A stretch of DNA of 64,000 bases from an uncultured Chitinophagaceae bacterium (GTDB lineage: Bacteria > Bacteroidota > Bacteroidia > Chitinophagales > Chitinophagaceae): the NCBI GenBank assembly GCA_937862815.1, contig CALMED010000017.1:29622-93621 (forward strand). The letters are read 5' to 3'. Of the stretch, positions 16,701-25,206 are shown piece after piece. A program made the translations under genes and the position numbers. Under the pieces are notes generated by a model. It did no database searches. It was not told where the DNA came from and saw nothing but the letters and a program-made list of their open reading frames with translations. Position 1 is the first letter of the stretch. Each line of letters begins with the position of its first letter.

Positions 16701-18833
16701 GTGGGTACTGGCGATGAAGCCCACGGATCCCTTTTGCGGGGCAGCCAGCACATATTTTTCCGACAGGGTATAACTGCCGCTGAAGCGCAGGGTATCAAAC
16801 TGGAAGAGGTTGCCGGCGTTACATCCGTTGATCAGGAAGATGGGATACTTGCCGGTTACCGGGTAGTTGTTGGGATTGTCGAGGTTAAACTCCAGGGTGT
16901 TGGCAGATGAGTGACCGAAGTAAGTCATCAGCGAGAACCCGTTGGTAAAGAGGCGGGTTACCAGGTCGCCGGCCAGGGTTTGCACACTGGCTACTGAAGA
17001 TTTCTGCAGGGTATACACATTGGCACCGAAGCAGGAATCCTCTGCCATTTCCTTGTATTGACCCAGGTAGTACATGATCTGCTCACCCAGGAAATCGTTG
17101 GCACCGCCGATGTGCAATACATCCTTTTTCCAGATTTCATCTTCAATTCTGCAGGAACGGATCCTTTGCAGGGTCTCGTATTGCCTCACTTTATCGAGGT
17201 AGTCTTTCACCTCTTCCGCGGTCACCACATTCAGGCGTCCGATGGGTGTTTTGGGCACCACACCTCCGTCTTCTGCCGCCAGCATCATATCGGAGGCGGG
17301 CAGGCCAAAGGTGGGCACCAGGTTCATCCGCTCCACCACGGGGCGGGTTTCATTGGCTTTGTACACACTGGGCACGACCCCCTTGCCAATTAGTAAACAG
17401 TATTGCGGGGCACGGGCAAAGTTGGCGCGGGCAAAACGCAGGAAGTTACGGATGGACATGGGGTTGTTCTTGATGCCCCAGCCAAACTGGTCGAGCAACT
17501 GGTTGATGTCGTATACCTGTGCCGTAAAGCCTCCTCCGTTAGCACTGCTCCGGTACTGGCGGTACTCTTCCACGCGGTTTACACCGCCCGCATCGCTGTA
17601 AATAGCAGGATTGGAAATGATAAGGTAATCCCCCTGGCGGGAAGGGTTGTTGAAATTTTCAAATGTACGGGCCACAAAACCGCCCGTAACGGAGCGGATG
17701 CTAGCTGCCTGAACACTTGCAAGCACAAGGTTGCGGCTGGTAGCAGAGGGAGGCAGCACCAGGCGTACCTGGCCTGCTACCGCGATATCGCCAGCTATAC
17801 GGAGATTGTTGGTAAGATCGTACAACACAGGCACCTGACCGCCGTTATTGAAGCTTTGAATAACCAGATACTGGGGTGTGGCGCTGGCCGGCATTTCAAA
17901 CGCAAAGCTGGTAAGGCCTCCGAAATTGAACTGACGGGGATAGGTTAACTCGTACATCCCCATCACAAACCGGTCGGTGGATACGGTGGATGTGTTCCGG
18001 AAGCGGAAGTTGGCCGTATTGGAGCTGATCAGTGAAAGCGGAATGTTGGTGTACGAAGTATTGTCGTTGATCGAATTAAAATAATTCATCTGCTGCTCCC
18101 CCAGCACCGTACCATTAAGGCTCACTTCCACGGTGCGGATATTGAGGGCACGACCGGCCGCACTGTAGCGAAGCCGGGCATTGGGGCCACCCGTCGCCAC
18201 AAACAGGTTGCTGTTGTTCGCGGTAAAATTGGTGGCAGGTGCAATGTTGGAGCTTACATATCCTTCGGCATCGTCGTACGAAGAGGAAAACACCACTTCC
18301 CCCACCACGGCGCCAAAGCCCTGGCTGTAGGCATTGCGGTAGTTAACGCCCAGTTTGTGCAGGAAAAATGGCTCGGGTGTGAGAGCGGTAGGAAGTCCGC
18401 TTCCCACAACAGTAAGGCGTTTGTTGTTTCCGGCGGGGTTTACCGTCAGAAAGTAGGTAGCCGAATCGGTGAGCAGGCTGACCGCCGGATTGATCTGGTA
18501 TTCCGGCCGCATGTACAGGCGGCTTTCCCAGCGGCCGTTGTTCATCTCCCCCCAGAATTCAATGAACCCATTGGTAGCCAGCGGACCCGATGCTTCCGAG
18601 GTAAAAATGGCCACTTCTTCACCGTTGCGCCAAAGCTGGAAATGGGCGGCATTAACGCCACCGATACCAAGACTTGCCAGTTGCGACTGGGTAATGCGGT
18701 AAACACCGTTAACACCAACCCGAAACCGGTAATAGGTTTTATTGTAGTCAATCCATTCGTTCATGAAGCTCTGCGCCTGCAAGCCGGCAAGTGCAGTGAA
18801 CAGCAGGAAGGAAGTGAGTAGAAACCGTTTCAT
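13767..18833 (-). CDS. Very large gingipain-like (C25) T9SS sortase homologue, PorU2 type
   Basis: 1688 residues with a Sec signal peptide (MKRFLLTSFLLFTALAGLQAQ). The N-terminal half resembles PorU, the outer-membrane sortase that cleaves T9SS sorting domains and attaches cargo to anionic lipopolysaccharide; the C25 catalytic pair is visible as His about 641 (GHSSANTLEF) and Cys about 670 (NGCNAGN). Then come CARDB-like and other beta domains (about 760-1560), and a C-terminal beta domain (about 1580-1688) with YPNPF and GIYLYRV like FlgD/T9SS sorting domains. Classical PorU is about 1100-1300 residues, so the extra modules favour the PorU2 subfamily. It follows a PorV-like gene by 11 nt. 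True sortase activity is inferred. Confidence 0.8.
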   Translation of the reverse strand: MKRFLLTSFLLFTALAGLQAQSFMNEWIDYNKTYYRFRVGVNGVYRITQSQLASLGIGGVNAAHFQLWRNGEEVAIFTSEASGPLATNGFIEFWGEMNNGRWESRLYMRPEYQINPAVSLLTDSATYFLTVNPAGNNKRLTVVGSGLPTALTPEPFFLHKLGVNYRNAYSQGFGAVVGEVVFSSSYDDAEGYVSSNIAPATNFTANNSNLFVATGGPNARLRYSAAGRALNIRTVEVSLNGTVLGEQQMNYFNSINDNTSYTNIPLSLISSNTANFRFRNTSTVSTDRFVMGMYELTYPRQFNFGGLTSFAFEMPASATPQYLVIQSFNNGGQVPVLYDLTNNLRIAGDIAVAGQVRLVLPPSATSRNLVLASVQAASIRSVTGGFVARTFENFNNPSRQGDYLIISNPAIYSDAGGVNRVEEYRQYRSSANGGGFTAQVYDINQLLDQFGWGIKNNPMSIRNFLRFARANFARAPQYCLLIGKGVVPSVYKANETRPVVERMNLVPTFGLPASDMMLAAEDGGVVPKTPIGRLNVVTAEEVKDYLDKVRQYETLQRIRSCRIEDEIWKKDVLHIGGANDFLGEQIMYYLGQYKEMAEDSCFGANVYTLQKSSVASVQTLAGDLVTRLFTNGFSLMTYFGHSSANTLEFNLDNPNNYPVTGKYPIFLINGCNAGNLFQFDTLRFSGSYTLSEKYVLAAPQKGSVGFIASTHLGIVNYLNLYTEEFYKQFTKSNCGGSLGKIMMNISDSLIRRFSINDFFVRMHVEQITLHGDPAIRFYYSDKPDYAIEPQYVKVAPEFISIAENEFKVDVKLFNIGTVRNDSVRVQIKRQFPDGSLETLYDQKIASIPNSDSLSFTLPINPLRDKGSNKITVTLDPDNLIDELCETNNSVVKEFFIFEDEIRPTYPYNYSIINKQNITFFASTANPFGTSRKYYFELDTTTRFNSPLKRVDSVTSVGGSIAFRPTGLTFTNNRVYYWRVGIRPDALSEVIWNNSSFIYRSDLDNGFNQSHYYQFLNNRYEDLELDTIRRTFEFKNVLRKLKIRTGLFPYFDAGKNDVFLDLQQVDQWRCNFNVFSIYIFEPKTLNSWINTSAPGGGMYGSLNPLCLGFNRKFFEYLMGNQAQRNNARLLLENTVPDGALVLIINQGTAPGSFAAPNTSFIQQWMNDTLAYGSGNSIYHTMIRNGLTEIDKFTRNLPFALLYQKGNPEFVRQFIGEQETDYIDVVVDIPAQLPEGLMESPWLGPSRQWKNFLWDGAFPGGQAPGDSLVFHLYGRTRSGSENLLGIVKNAKDTSISYIDANQYPWLKMRMVTADPLNLSPFQLQHWRLTGTLMPEGAVAPNLRFVFKDTVDLGEPLNFSIAFQNVSESAFDSLKLKMILTDRNNVPTEVVLPRKKPLVAGDTLVVNYTIDTKNLPGLNSLYLMVNPDDDQPEQFLFNNFIFRSFFVRPDMYKPWLDVTFDGVHILNRDIVSSRPHILIKLKDDSRFLALDDTTGMRVRVRYPDRTIREFTLGTDSARFTPANLAAGENTAVIDLYPFFREDGEYELVVSGTDRSGNKAGDLDYAVSFQVINKPMISNLFNYPNPFTTSTAFVFTLTGSEIPQNIRIQILTITGKVVREITKQELGPIRIGRNITEFKWDGTDQFGNKLANGIYLYRVLTNLNGAGLDKYQDNSGTDKYFNKGYGKMYLMR

Positions 18834-18844
18834 ACGCTACGCAA

Positions 18845-19957
18845 TTATTCTTTGGGACGTTTGTTGTTCACTAGGTCGAGACGTAAGGAGATTATATGGG
18901 TATACAGGGGATTCGACTGGTTGGCGAGGTTCGTAAAGGCATAGTCTACATGAAACGATCCGCCCAGCTTGAAGCCGGCCCCCGCCGCGGGTTGGTAGAT
19001 CCACACTTTTTTCCGGTTGAGGGTATCGCCGTCGGCAAAGGTTTTCTGAAAATTGTAAATACCGCCCCGTACAAAAAACACATCCCGCAGGCTGAGCTCC
19101 GCTCCAATGCGGGGGTCGCCGTTAATCAGGTTGGAACTTAGCAGGGTATTGCGTTGTCCGTCAAAGGTAAAGTCGAGGTTGGCCTCCGCCTTCAGCTTGA
19201 GGCCGTTGCCCAGCCGGAAATCGTAGGCGCCGCCCACCACCACCCGGGGGGCGGTGAGTTCGGTGGAGCGGACCGGTATCTGGTTGTTGGTCAGGAATAA
19301 GACCTCCTTCTCCCGGTCGGTGAAGCTGAAACTCCAGGAGTTGAAGGTGGTGGTGATGTCGCGCCCCACCACGCCAAATGACCAGTTTTTCCCCTCCATC
19401 TTCAGGCCGAAATCGAGCCCAAAACCCCAGGCACGTGCAAATGTGCCCACGTTGCGGTGGATGACTTTGGCATTCATACCCATGCTGATCTTTTTATCGC
19501 CGGTTTCCTTCAGCGTCTGGGCCACGGAGAGCAGGAAGGCCCAGTCGGCACTGCTGAAGCTTCGAATATTAGCGTAGTTGATATTACCGTCGGGCTCAAT
19601 CAGGTAGAGCGTATTGGGAATATCGTCCACCGCGAAACGCAGCACCGACAGGCCGATGGTGCGTTTATTGTCGGCCACCGGGATGGCAATGCTGCCAAAG
19701 TCGTACTTGCCGATGCCGGCAAAATACTCGGCGTGCATGAGGGAAAGAGAGGGGTCGTTTTTCACACCGGTAAGGCCTGCCGGGTTCCAGTAACCGGCTG
19801 TGGCATCGCTCACGGATGCCACCTGGGCGCTGCCCATGGAAAGTCCACGCGCTCCGGCGCCGATATTGAGAAACTCATTGGAATAAATACGTATCTGGCT
19901 TTTCAGCCCAAGGGATAGGAAAAGGGATACGGCGAGGAATGAAGAGCGGGCTATCAT
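18845..19957 (-). CDS. PorV/PorQ-family outer-membrane protein, PorV2 type
   Basis: 370-residue predicted outer-membrane beta-barrel with an N-terminal signal peptide ending near LGLKSQ. The opening NEFLNIGAGARGLSMGSAQVA...DATAGYWNPAGL is the hallmark of the PorV/PorQ (FadL-like) family; PorV shuttles T9SS cargo to the sortase PorU. Directly upstream of the PorU2-like gene with only 11 nt between, so the two should be co-transcribed and work together. Promoter found at 20027-20057. Assignment to PorV2 rather than PorV or PorQ rests on the partner's architecture. Confidence 0.78.
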   Translation of the reverse strand: MIARSSFLAVSLFLSLGLKSQIRIYSNEFLNIGAGARGLSMGSAQVASVSDATAGYWNPAGLTGVKNDPSLSLMHAEYFAGIGKYDFGSIAIPVADNKRTIGLSVLRFAVDDIPNTLYLIEPDGNINYANIRSFSSADWAFLLSVAQTLKETGDKKISMGMNAKVIHRNVGTFARAWGFGLDFGLKMEGKNWSFGVVGRDITTTFNSWSFSFTDREKEVLFLTNNQIPVRSTELTAPRVVVGGAYDFRLGNGLKLKAEANLDFTFDGQRNTLLSSNLINGDPRIGAELSLRDVFFVRGGIYNFQKTFADGDTLNRKKVWIYQPAAGAGFKLGGSFHVDYAFTNLANQSNPLYTHIISLRLDLVNNKRPKE

Positions 19958-20026
19958 TCAGTCGGTTTTCTGGTAAACAATTAGTTTATAGATACCTCCC
20001 TCCGCAACAAAGCTGCCTGCACCCGA

Positions 20027-20057
20027 CAAATGTAACCATTCCGGTTTCAAAATTCAA
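20027..20057 (-). promoter_or_regulatory. Promoter of the porV2-porU2 unit
   Basis: Minus-strand TTG (20055-20057), 20-nt spacer, TACATTTG (20027-20034). Start of transcription near 20020 gives a leader of about 60 nt before the ATG at 19957. Confidence 0.65.
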
Positions 20058-20140
20058 GCCTTGTTGAGAGTTCAAACTTCTATAAACGTTGATTTTCAGG
20101 GTTTATTGTCCAAAACCGGGCAAGATGCCCCCTCCTGCCC

Positions 20141-20148
20141 TACTTTTG
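20141..20148 (+). promoter_or_regulatory. Candidate -7 box of tyrS
   Basis: TACTTTTG matches TAnnTTTG and lies 22 nt before the tyrS ATG. No clear -33 TTTG at the right distance. Confidence 0.5.
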
Positions 20149-20170
20149 CGGAAAATTGCACGCTACCACC

Positions 20171-21448
20171 ATGAATCTGATAGAAGAACTGCGCTGGCGG
20201 GGGATGATCCAGGATATCATGCCCGGAACGGAAGAGCAACTGCTGAAAGAAACCACCACGGGCTACGTGGGCTTCGATCCTACGGCCGACTCCCTGCACA
20301 TCGGCAGCCTGGTACCCATCCTGCTGCTGGTGCATCTCCAGCTGGCCGGCCACCAACCCATTGCCCTTGTGGGCGGAGCCACCGGCATGGTGGGCGACCC
20401 CAGCGGAAAAAGCGAAGAACGCAACCTGCTGAGCGAGGAACAGCTGGCCGTGAACGTGGCCGGCATCCGGCGGCAGTTGGAAAAGCACCTCGACTTCAGC
20501 GAACACCTCCCCAACCGGGCCGAACTGGTGAACAACTACGACTGGTTCAAAGACATCAGCTTCATCGGGTTTCTGCGGGACGCCGGCAAGCACATCACCG
20601 TCAATTACATGATGAGCAAAGACAGCGTACGTAAACGCATCGAAGGCGAGACCGGCATCAGCTACACTGAGTTTGCCTACCAGCTGATGCAGGGATACGA
20701 TTTTTACTGGCTCTATCAGCATAAAAACTGCAAACTCCAGATGGGCGGCAGCGACCAGTGGGGCAACATCACCACCGGCACCGAATTCATCCGGCGCAAA
20801 GCCGGCGGCGAAGCTTTTGCTTTCACCTGTCCCCTCATCACCAAGGCCGATGGGGGTAAATTCGGTAAAACCGAGAAAGGCAACGTGTGGTTGGATGCAG
20901 CCAAAACCACCCCCTACCAATTCTACCAGTTCTGGCTCAACGCCAGCGACGTTGATGCCGAAAAATGGATTAAAATCTTCACCCTCCTGCCGCAGGAAGA
21001 AATCAACCGCATCACCGGAACCCACCGCCAGGATCCAGCTCAACGCCTGTTGCAGAAAACGCTGGCCGCCGAAGTAACCCGCTTCATCCACGGACAGGAG
21101 GATCTGGAACAGGCCATTGCCACCACGGAAAAACTGTTTACCAACCAGTCGGCACCGGCTGAAAGCCTGAGCGTGGAAGACCTCGAAAGCATGGAGGGTG
21201 TGGTGCGTTTCAGCTACCCGGCCGAAAAGCTGCAGGCAGGGGTGGACATAATCAGCTTCCTGGCCGAGACGACCATATTCCCCAGTAAGGGCGAGGCCCG
21301 CAAGATGGTGCAGGGCGGCGGCGTGAGCATCAACCGCCACAAAGTGGAGGGGGCAGACATGCAGGTGAACAGCGCCTTGCTGCTGCATGGCAAATACCTG
21401 CTGGCACAGAAAGGAAAAAAGAATTACTACCTGGTTGAAGCCGTATAA
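20171..21448 (+). CDS. tyrS: Tyrosyl-tRNA synthetase
   Basis: Class I aminoacyl-tRNA synthetase charging tRNA-Tyr. 425 residues from the ATG at 20171 ([11 protein letters not shown]); a TTG 15 nt upstream is possible but unlikely. HIGH-type motif HIGS at 43-46, tyrosine-pocket motifs [10 protein letters not shown] and [14 protein letters not shown] equivalent KFGKT at about 230, and a C-terminal S4 RNA-binding domain from about 355. Complete. Its substrate tRNA-Tyr is at 9.4 kb. Confidence 0.96.
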   Translation: MNLIEELRWRGMIQDIMPGTEEQLLKETTTGYVGFDPTADSLHIGSLVPILLLVHLQLAGHQPIALVGGATGMVGDPSGKSEERNLLSEEQLAVNVAGIRRQLEKHLDFSEHLPNRAELVNNYDWFKDISFIGFLRDAGKHITVNYMMSKDSVRKRIEGETGISYTEFAYQLMQGYDFYWLYQHKNCKLQMGGSDQWGNITTGTEFIRRKAGGEAFAFTCPLITKADGGKFGKTEKGNVWLDAAKTTPYQFYQFWLNASDVDAEKWIKIFTLLPQEEINRITGTHRQDPAQRLLQKTLAAEVTRFIHGQEDLEQAIATTEKLFTNQSAPAESLSVEDLESMEGVVRFSYPAEKLQAGVDIISFLAETTIFPSKGEARKMVQGGGVSINRHKVEGADMQVNSALLLHGKYLLAQKGKKNYYLVEAV

Positions 21449-21462
21449 AAAACCCGCAGAAC

Positions 21463-22356
21463 TTATTCCACGTTCACCTGTTTGTTCACCAGCGCGCCGC
21501 TGGCCGCTTCCATCAGGAAACGCCGCTCAGCGAGCAGGTACCCGTTTCCTTTTTCACAGAAATGAACTTTGAGGTTTTCGAGGCTGATGGGATTGCCGTC
21601 GGGTATGTCGGCGATGTTTGAATGCAATACATCGTGCCCGTCAATGATCACCACCAGCCCGCTGCCGATGGCTTCCATGCAGTTGCCCTCCGTGATGAGC
21701 ATGCCGGTATCTTCACCCAGCCCCAGGCCAATGGTACCGGGATTGCAGGCCACTGCCTGTGAAAGCCGCACAAAGCGGCCGCGTTTGTCGAAATGCGAAT
21801 CAATGATCACGTTTTGGATAAAGCCCAGCCCGGAGGTCATTTTCACTTCTCCCTTGAGATGGGCCCGCGACGCGTTGCCTTCGTAGATCATCGTCTGGCT
21901 CATGGCCATGGCGCCCGCACTGGTGCCGGCAATGACAAAGTTCTCTTCCTGGTAGCGCTGCTTCATGATGGCCAGGAACTCGGTACCTCCATCGGTCACG
22001 CTTAACCGCAGCTGGTTGCCGCCGCTGAACATCACGGCATCGCAGACGCGGATGCGCTCCAGGAATTCGGGGTTGGCGGTATCCGGCCGGTTGCGGATGT
22101 GCATCACCCCGATGTTGGTGCAGCCGATTTTGCCGAAAGCATTCATGTAATTATCGCCTACTTCATAGGGGATGGTGGAGGCGGTGGTGAGTATCTCGAT
22201 GCGGGCTTCCGGTCCGCCGGCCTCCTCCACCACGCGGCGGAGAATGCCCAGTTCAAAGAAGTTGAGATTGTTGCGGTGGATTTCGCCTTTTTCCAGGTCG
22301 GTGCCTTTATCTTCGGCGCCGCCGATGGCGATGAGTTTTCCTTTGGGATGTTGCAA
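21463..22356 (-). CDS. cphB: Cyanophycinase (peptidase S51)
   Basis: Serine exopeptidase that releases beta-Asp-Arg dipeptides from cyanophycin. 297 residues: GKLIAIGGAEDKG at the start, FSGGNQLRL, the nucleophile motif GTSAGAMAM (Ser about 144), and GLGLGEDTGM. There is no ATG near the family start; the frame begins TTG CAA CAT CCC AAA GGA, so I take the TTG at 22356, 22 nt after a TAATTTTG -7 box. The frame is open far upstream (to 24006) but that extension lies antisense in cphA and is not real. Divergent from cphA, which makes its substrate. Confidence 0.9.
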   Translation of the reverse strand: MQHPKGKLIAIGGAEDKGTDLEKGEIHRNNLNFFELGILRRVVEEAGGPEARIEILTTASTIPYEVGDNYMNAFGKIGCTNIGVMHIRNRPDTANPEFLERIRVCDAVMFSGGNQLRLSVTDGGTEFLAIMKQRYQEENFVIAGTSAGAMAMSQTMIYEGNASRAHLKGEVKMTSGLGFIQNVIIDSHFDKRGRFVRLSQAVACNPGTIGLGLGEDTGMLITEGNCMEAIGSGLVVIIDGHDVLHSNIADIPDGNPISLENLKVHFCEKGNGYLLAERRFLMEAASGALVNKQVNVE

Positions 22357-22377
22357 TGGGTCTGAGTTTAATCGGAA

Positions 22378-22385
22378 CAAAATTA
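22378..22385 (-). promoter_or_regulatory. Candidate -7 box of cphB
   Basis: Minus-strand TAATTTTG matches TAnnTTTG and ends 21 nt before the proposed TTG start, so it supports that start. The -33 element is unclear. Confidence 0.55.
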
Positions 22386-22500
22386 GGGAAAAGGAAGCCA
22401 CCCCTCCCCTTGCAGGAAACAGGAATACGGTCCGAATAGTCCTTTCAGCCTTGGTCACCTTCGCAAAAAAAATTAACTTCCCGGAAAACTGCACCTGTTT

Positions 22501-25125
22501 ATGAAGATTGTTGAGATCAAAATCCTCCGGGGACCCAACTACTGGAGCATCCGCCGCCACAAACTGATCCAGATGAAAGTGGACCTGGAAGAGATGGAAG
22601 AACGCCCCACCCACCATATTCCCGGCTTCCGCGAACGGCTGGAGCAGTTGCTGCCCAGCCTTTACGGGCACCGGTGCAGTGTGGGTGCGCCGGGCGGATT
22701 CTTTCAGCGGGTGGAGGAAGGTACCTGGATGGGACACGTGATTGAACACATTGCCCTGGAACTGCAGACCCTCGCCGGGATGGATACCGGGTTCGGCCGA
22801 ACCCGGGGAACCGGTAAGCCCGGGGAATATTTCGTGGTGTTCAGCTACATGGAGGAAGACGCCGGCTATTACGCCGGCAAAGCAGCCGTACGCATTGCGC
22901 AGGCGCTGATTGACGACGCATCCTACGACCTGCAGCCCGATATCCAGCGCTTGCGGGAGATACGGGAAGACACCCGGCTGGGCCCCAGCACCGGTTCCAT
23001 TGTGGAAGAAGCGGCGAAACGCGGCATCCCTTACATCCGCCTCAACAAACACAGCCTGGTGCAGCTGGGTTATGGCGTGCACCAGAAACGCATCCGTGCC
23101 ACCATCGCATCCACCACATCCAACATTGCTGTGGACATCGCCTGCGATAAAGAAGAAACCAAGGCGCTGCTGGGAGCAGCCGAAATACCGGTGCCCAAGG
23201 GAGATGTGATCCGCACCCTGGAAGGACTGAAAGAAGCCGTAGACCGGCTGGGCTACCCCATCGTGATCAAACCCATTGATGGCAACCACGGCAAAGGCAA
23301 TACCACCAATATTACCAACTGGGAACAGGCCACCAAGGCTTTTGAAGCCGCCAAGCATTACAGCCGCAGCGTGATTGTGGAACGATTTATCACCGGTTTC
23401 GATTTCCGGGTACTGGTGATCAACTACAAATTTATCTGCGCCGCCCTGCGTACCCCGGCTTCGGTGGTGGGCGATGGCGTACACACCATCCAGTGGCTGA
23501 TAGATGAAACCAACCAAGACCCCCGCAGGGGGTACGGCCATGAAAAAGTGCTGACGCAGATCACGGTGGACCAGTTTACCCAAAAGATGCTCGACGACGC
23601 CGGTTACACGCTGGAGACCATCCCGACCGAAGGCGAGCGGGTGATCCTGAAGCCCACGGCCAACCTCTCCACCGGCGGCACCAGCACCGATGTGACCGAC
23701 GAAGTGCACCCGGCCAACATCTTCATGTTTGAACGGATTGCCCGCATCATTGGACTCGACATCTGCGGCATTGATGTAATGGCCAATGACCTGCGTACAC
23801 CCCTGCAGGAAAACAAAGGCGCCATCCTCGAAGTGAACGCGGCCCCCGGCTTCCGCATGCACGTGGAACCAGCCGAAGGGCTGGCCCGTAACGTGGCCGA
23901 ACCCGTAGTGGACATGCTCTTCCCCAACCGGCACAACGGGCGCATCCCCATCATAGCCATTACCGGCACCAACGGCAAAACCACCACCACCCGCCTCACC
24001 GCCCATATCGCCAAAAGCGCCGGACGCAAAGTAGGCTATACCACCAGCGACGGGGTGTACATCCAGAACCAGCTGATGATGCGGGGCGACTGCACCGGAC
24101 CCGTATCCTCGCAGTTCGTACTAAAAGACCCCACCGTTGACTTTGCCGTGCTGGAATGTGCACGCGGCGGTATCCTCAAAAACGGTCTGGCCTTTTCGCA
24201 TTGCGACGTGGCTATTGTTACCAACGTGGCTGCCGACCACATCGGGCTGGGCGGTATCAACTCGGTGGAACAGATGGCCAAACTCAAAGCCGTGGTACCC
24301 GAAACGGTGTTCCCGCACGGTTACGCCATCCTCAATGCGGACGACGACCGGGTGTATGCCATGCGGAACAACCTCACCTGCAATATTGCCCTCTTCAGCA
24401 TGGACGAAAACAATCCCCGCATCAAAGAGCACTGCAGCGGGGGCGGCCTGGCCACTGTTTTTGAAAACGGATACGTAAGCATCCTGAAAGGAACCTGGAA
24501 AATAAGGGTGCTGCCGGTGAAGGAAATCCCCATCACCTTCGAAGGAAAGGCGGTGCACAACATTGCCAACACGCTGCCCGCTGTGATGGCCACCTACCTG
24601 TACAAAGACATCAGCATTGAAGACATCCGTTCGGCCCTGCTCACCTTTGTTCCCTCAAGCAATACCACCCCGGGGCGGATGAACTTCTTCCATTTCCGGA
24701 ACTACACCATGCTGGCCGACTTCGCCCACAACCCGCACGGACTGCAGCTCCTCTGCGACTTTGTAAACAAACTGGACTATCCGTACAAGGTGGGAGTGAT
24801 CAGCGGGACGGGCGATCGCCGGGATGAAGACATCCGGGAACTGGGCGCCATCAGCGCCCGGAACTTTGATGAAATTATCATGCGCTGCGATAAAAACCTG
24901 CGGGGCCGCACCGCCGACGAGATCATGGGCTTGCTGGAAGAAGGCATCCGCAGCGTAAACGACCGGCTACCCGTGACCAAGATCGCCAACGAAAACGAAG
25001 CGCTTGAATACATCTATGCCAATCACCGTCCCGGTGCCCTCTACACCATCATGTGCGATGTGGTGGCCGGCGCCCTCGACAAGATCAAGGAACTGAAAGA
25101 ACGGGAAGACCAGGCAGTACACTGA
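22501..25125 (+). CDS. cphA: Cyanophycin synthetase
   Basis: Non-ribosomal polymerase that builds cyanophycin (poly-Asp backbone with Arg side chains), a nitrogen reserve granule, using ATP. 874 residues, typical for the family: N-terminal domain opening MKIVEIKILRGPNYWS, ATP-grasp domain about 200-470 (IVIKPIDGNHGKG, ILEVNAAPGFRMH) for Arg addition or backbone extension, and a Mur-ligase-like domain from about 480 with P loop TGTNGKTTTTR near 487 and DFAHNPHG. Divergent from cyanophycinase, a synthesis/degradation pair. Only a poor -7 match (CACCTTCG) is seen before the start. Confidence 0.94.
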   Translation: MKIVEIKILRGPNYWSIRRHKLIQMKVDLEEMEERPTHHIPGFRERLEQLLPSLYGHRCSVGAPGGFFQRVEEGTWMGHVIEHIALELQTLAGMDTGFGRTRGTGKPGEYFVVFSYMEEDAGYYAGKAAVRIAQALIDDASYDLQPDIQRLREIREDTRLGPSTGSIVEEAAKRGIPYIRLNKHSLVQLGYGVHQKRIRATIASTTSNIAVDIACDKEETKALLGAAEIPVPKGDVIRTLEGLKEAVDRLGYPIVIKPIDGNHGKGNTTNITNWEQATKAFEAAKHYSRSVIVERFITGFDFRVLVINYKFICAALRTPASVVGDGVHTIQWLIDETNQDPRRGYGHEKVLTQITVDQFTQKMLDDAGYTLETIPTEGERVILKPTANLSTGGTSTDVTDEVHPANIFMFERIARIIGLDICGIDVMANDLRTPLQENKGAILEVNAAPGFRMHVEPAEGLARNVAEPVVDMLFPNRHNGRIPIIAITGTNGKTTTTRLTAHIAKSAGRKVGYTTSDGVYIQNQLMMRGDCTGPVSSQFVLKDPTVDFAVLECARGGILKNGLAFSHCDVAIVTNVAADHIGLGGINSVEQMAKLKAVVPETVFPHGYAILNADDDRVYAMRNNLTCNIALFSMDENNPRIKEHCSGGGLATVFENGYVSILKGTWKIRVLPVKEIPITFEGKAVHNIANTLPAVMATYLYKDISIEDIRSALLTFVPSSNTTPGRMNFFHFRNYTMLADFAHNPHGLQLLCDFVNKLDYPYKVGVISGTGDRRDEDIRELGAISARNFDEIIMRCDKNLRGRTADEIMGLLEEGIRSVNDRLPVTKIANENEALEYIYANHRPGALYTIMCDVVAGALDKIKELKEREDQAVH

Positions 25126-25206
25126 TACCCGGGTGACGCTTGTTGACACTGCGTGTAAAAGCGGCCCGACCGGTATTACCTGAAAAAGCTGTTATTTGCA
25201 GCACCC

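Noticed and set aside
20096..21388. 430-codon minus-strand frame opposite tyrS
   Set aside because: Shadow of tyrS: long only because of codon bias in that gene, with no domain.
22357..24006. The 847-codon minus-strand frame spanning cphB and most of cphA antisense
   Set aside because: Only its last 297 codons match a family (cyanophycinase). The rest is His/Gly/Val-rich, mirrors the GC-rich codons of cphA and contains no domain.
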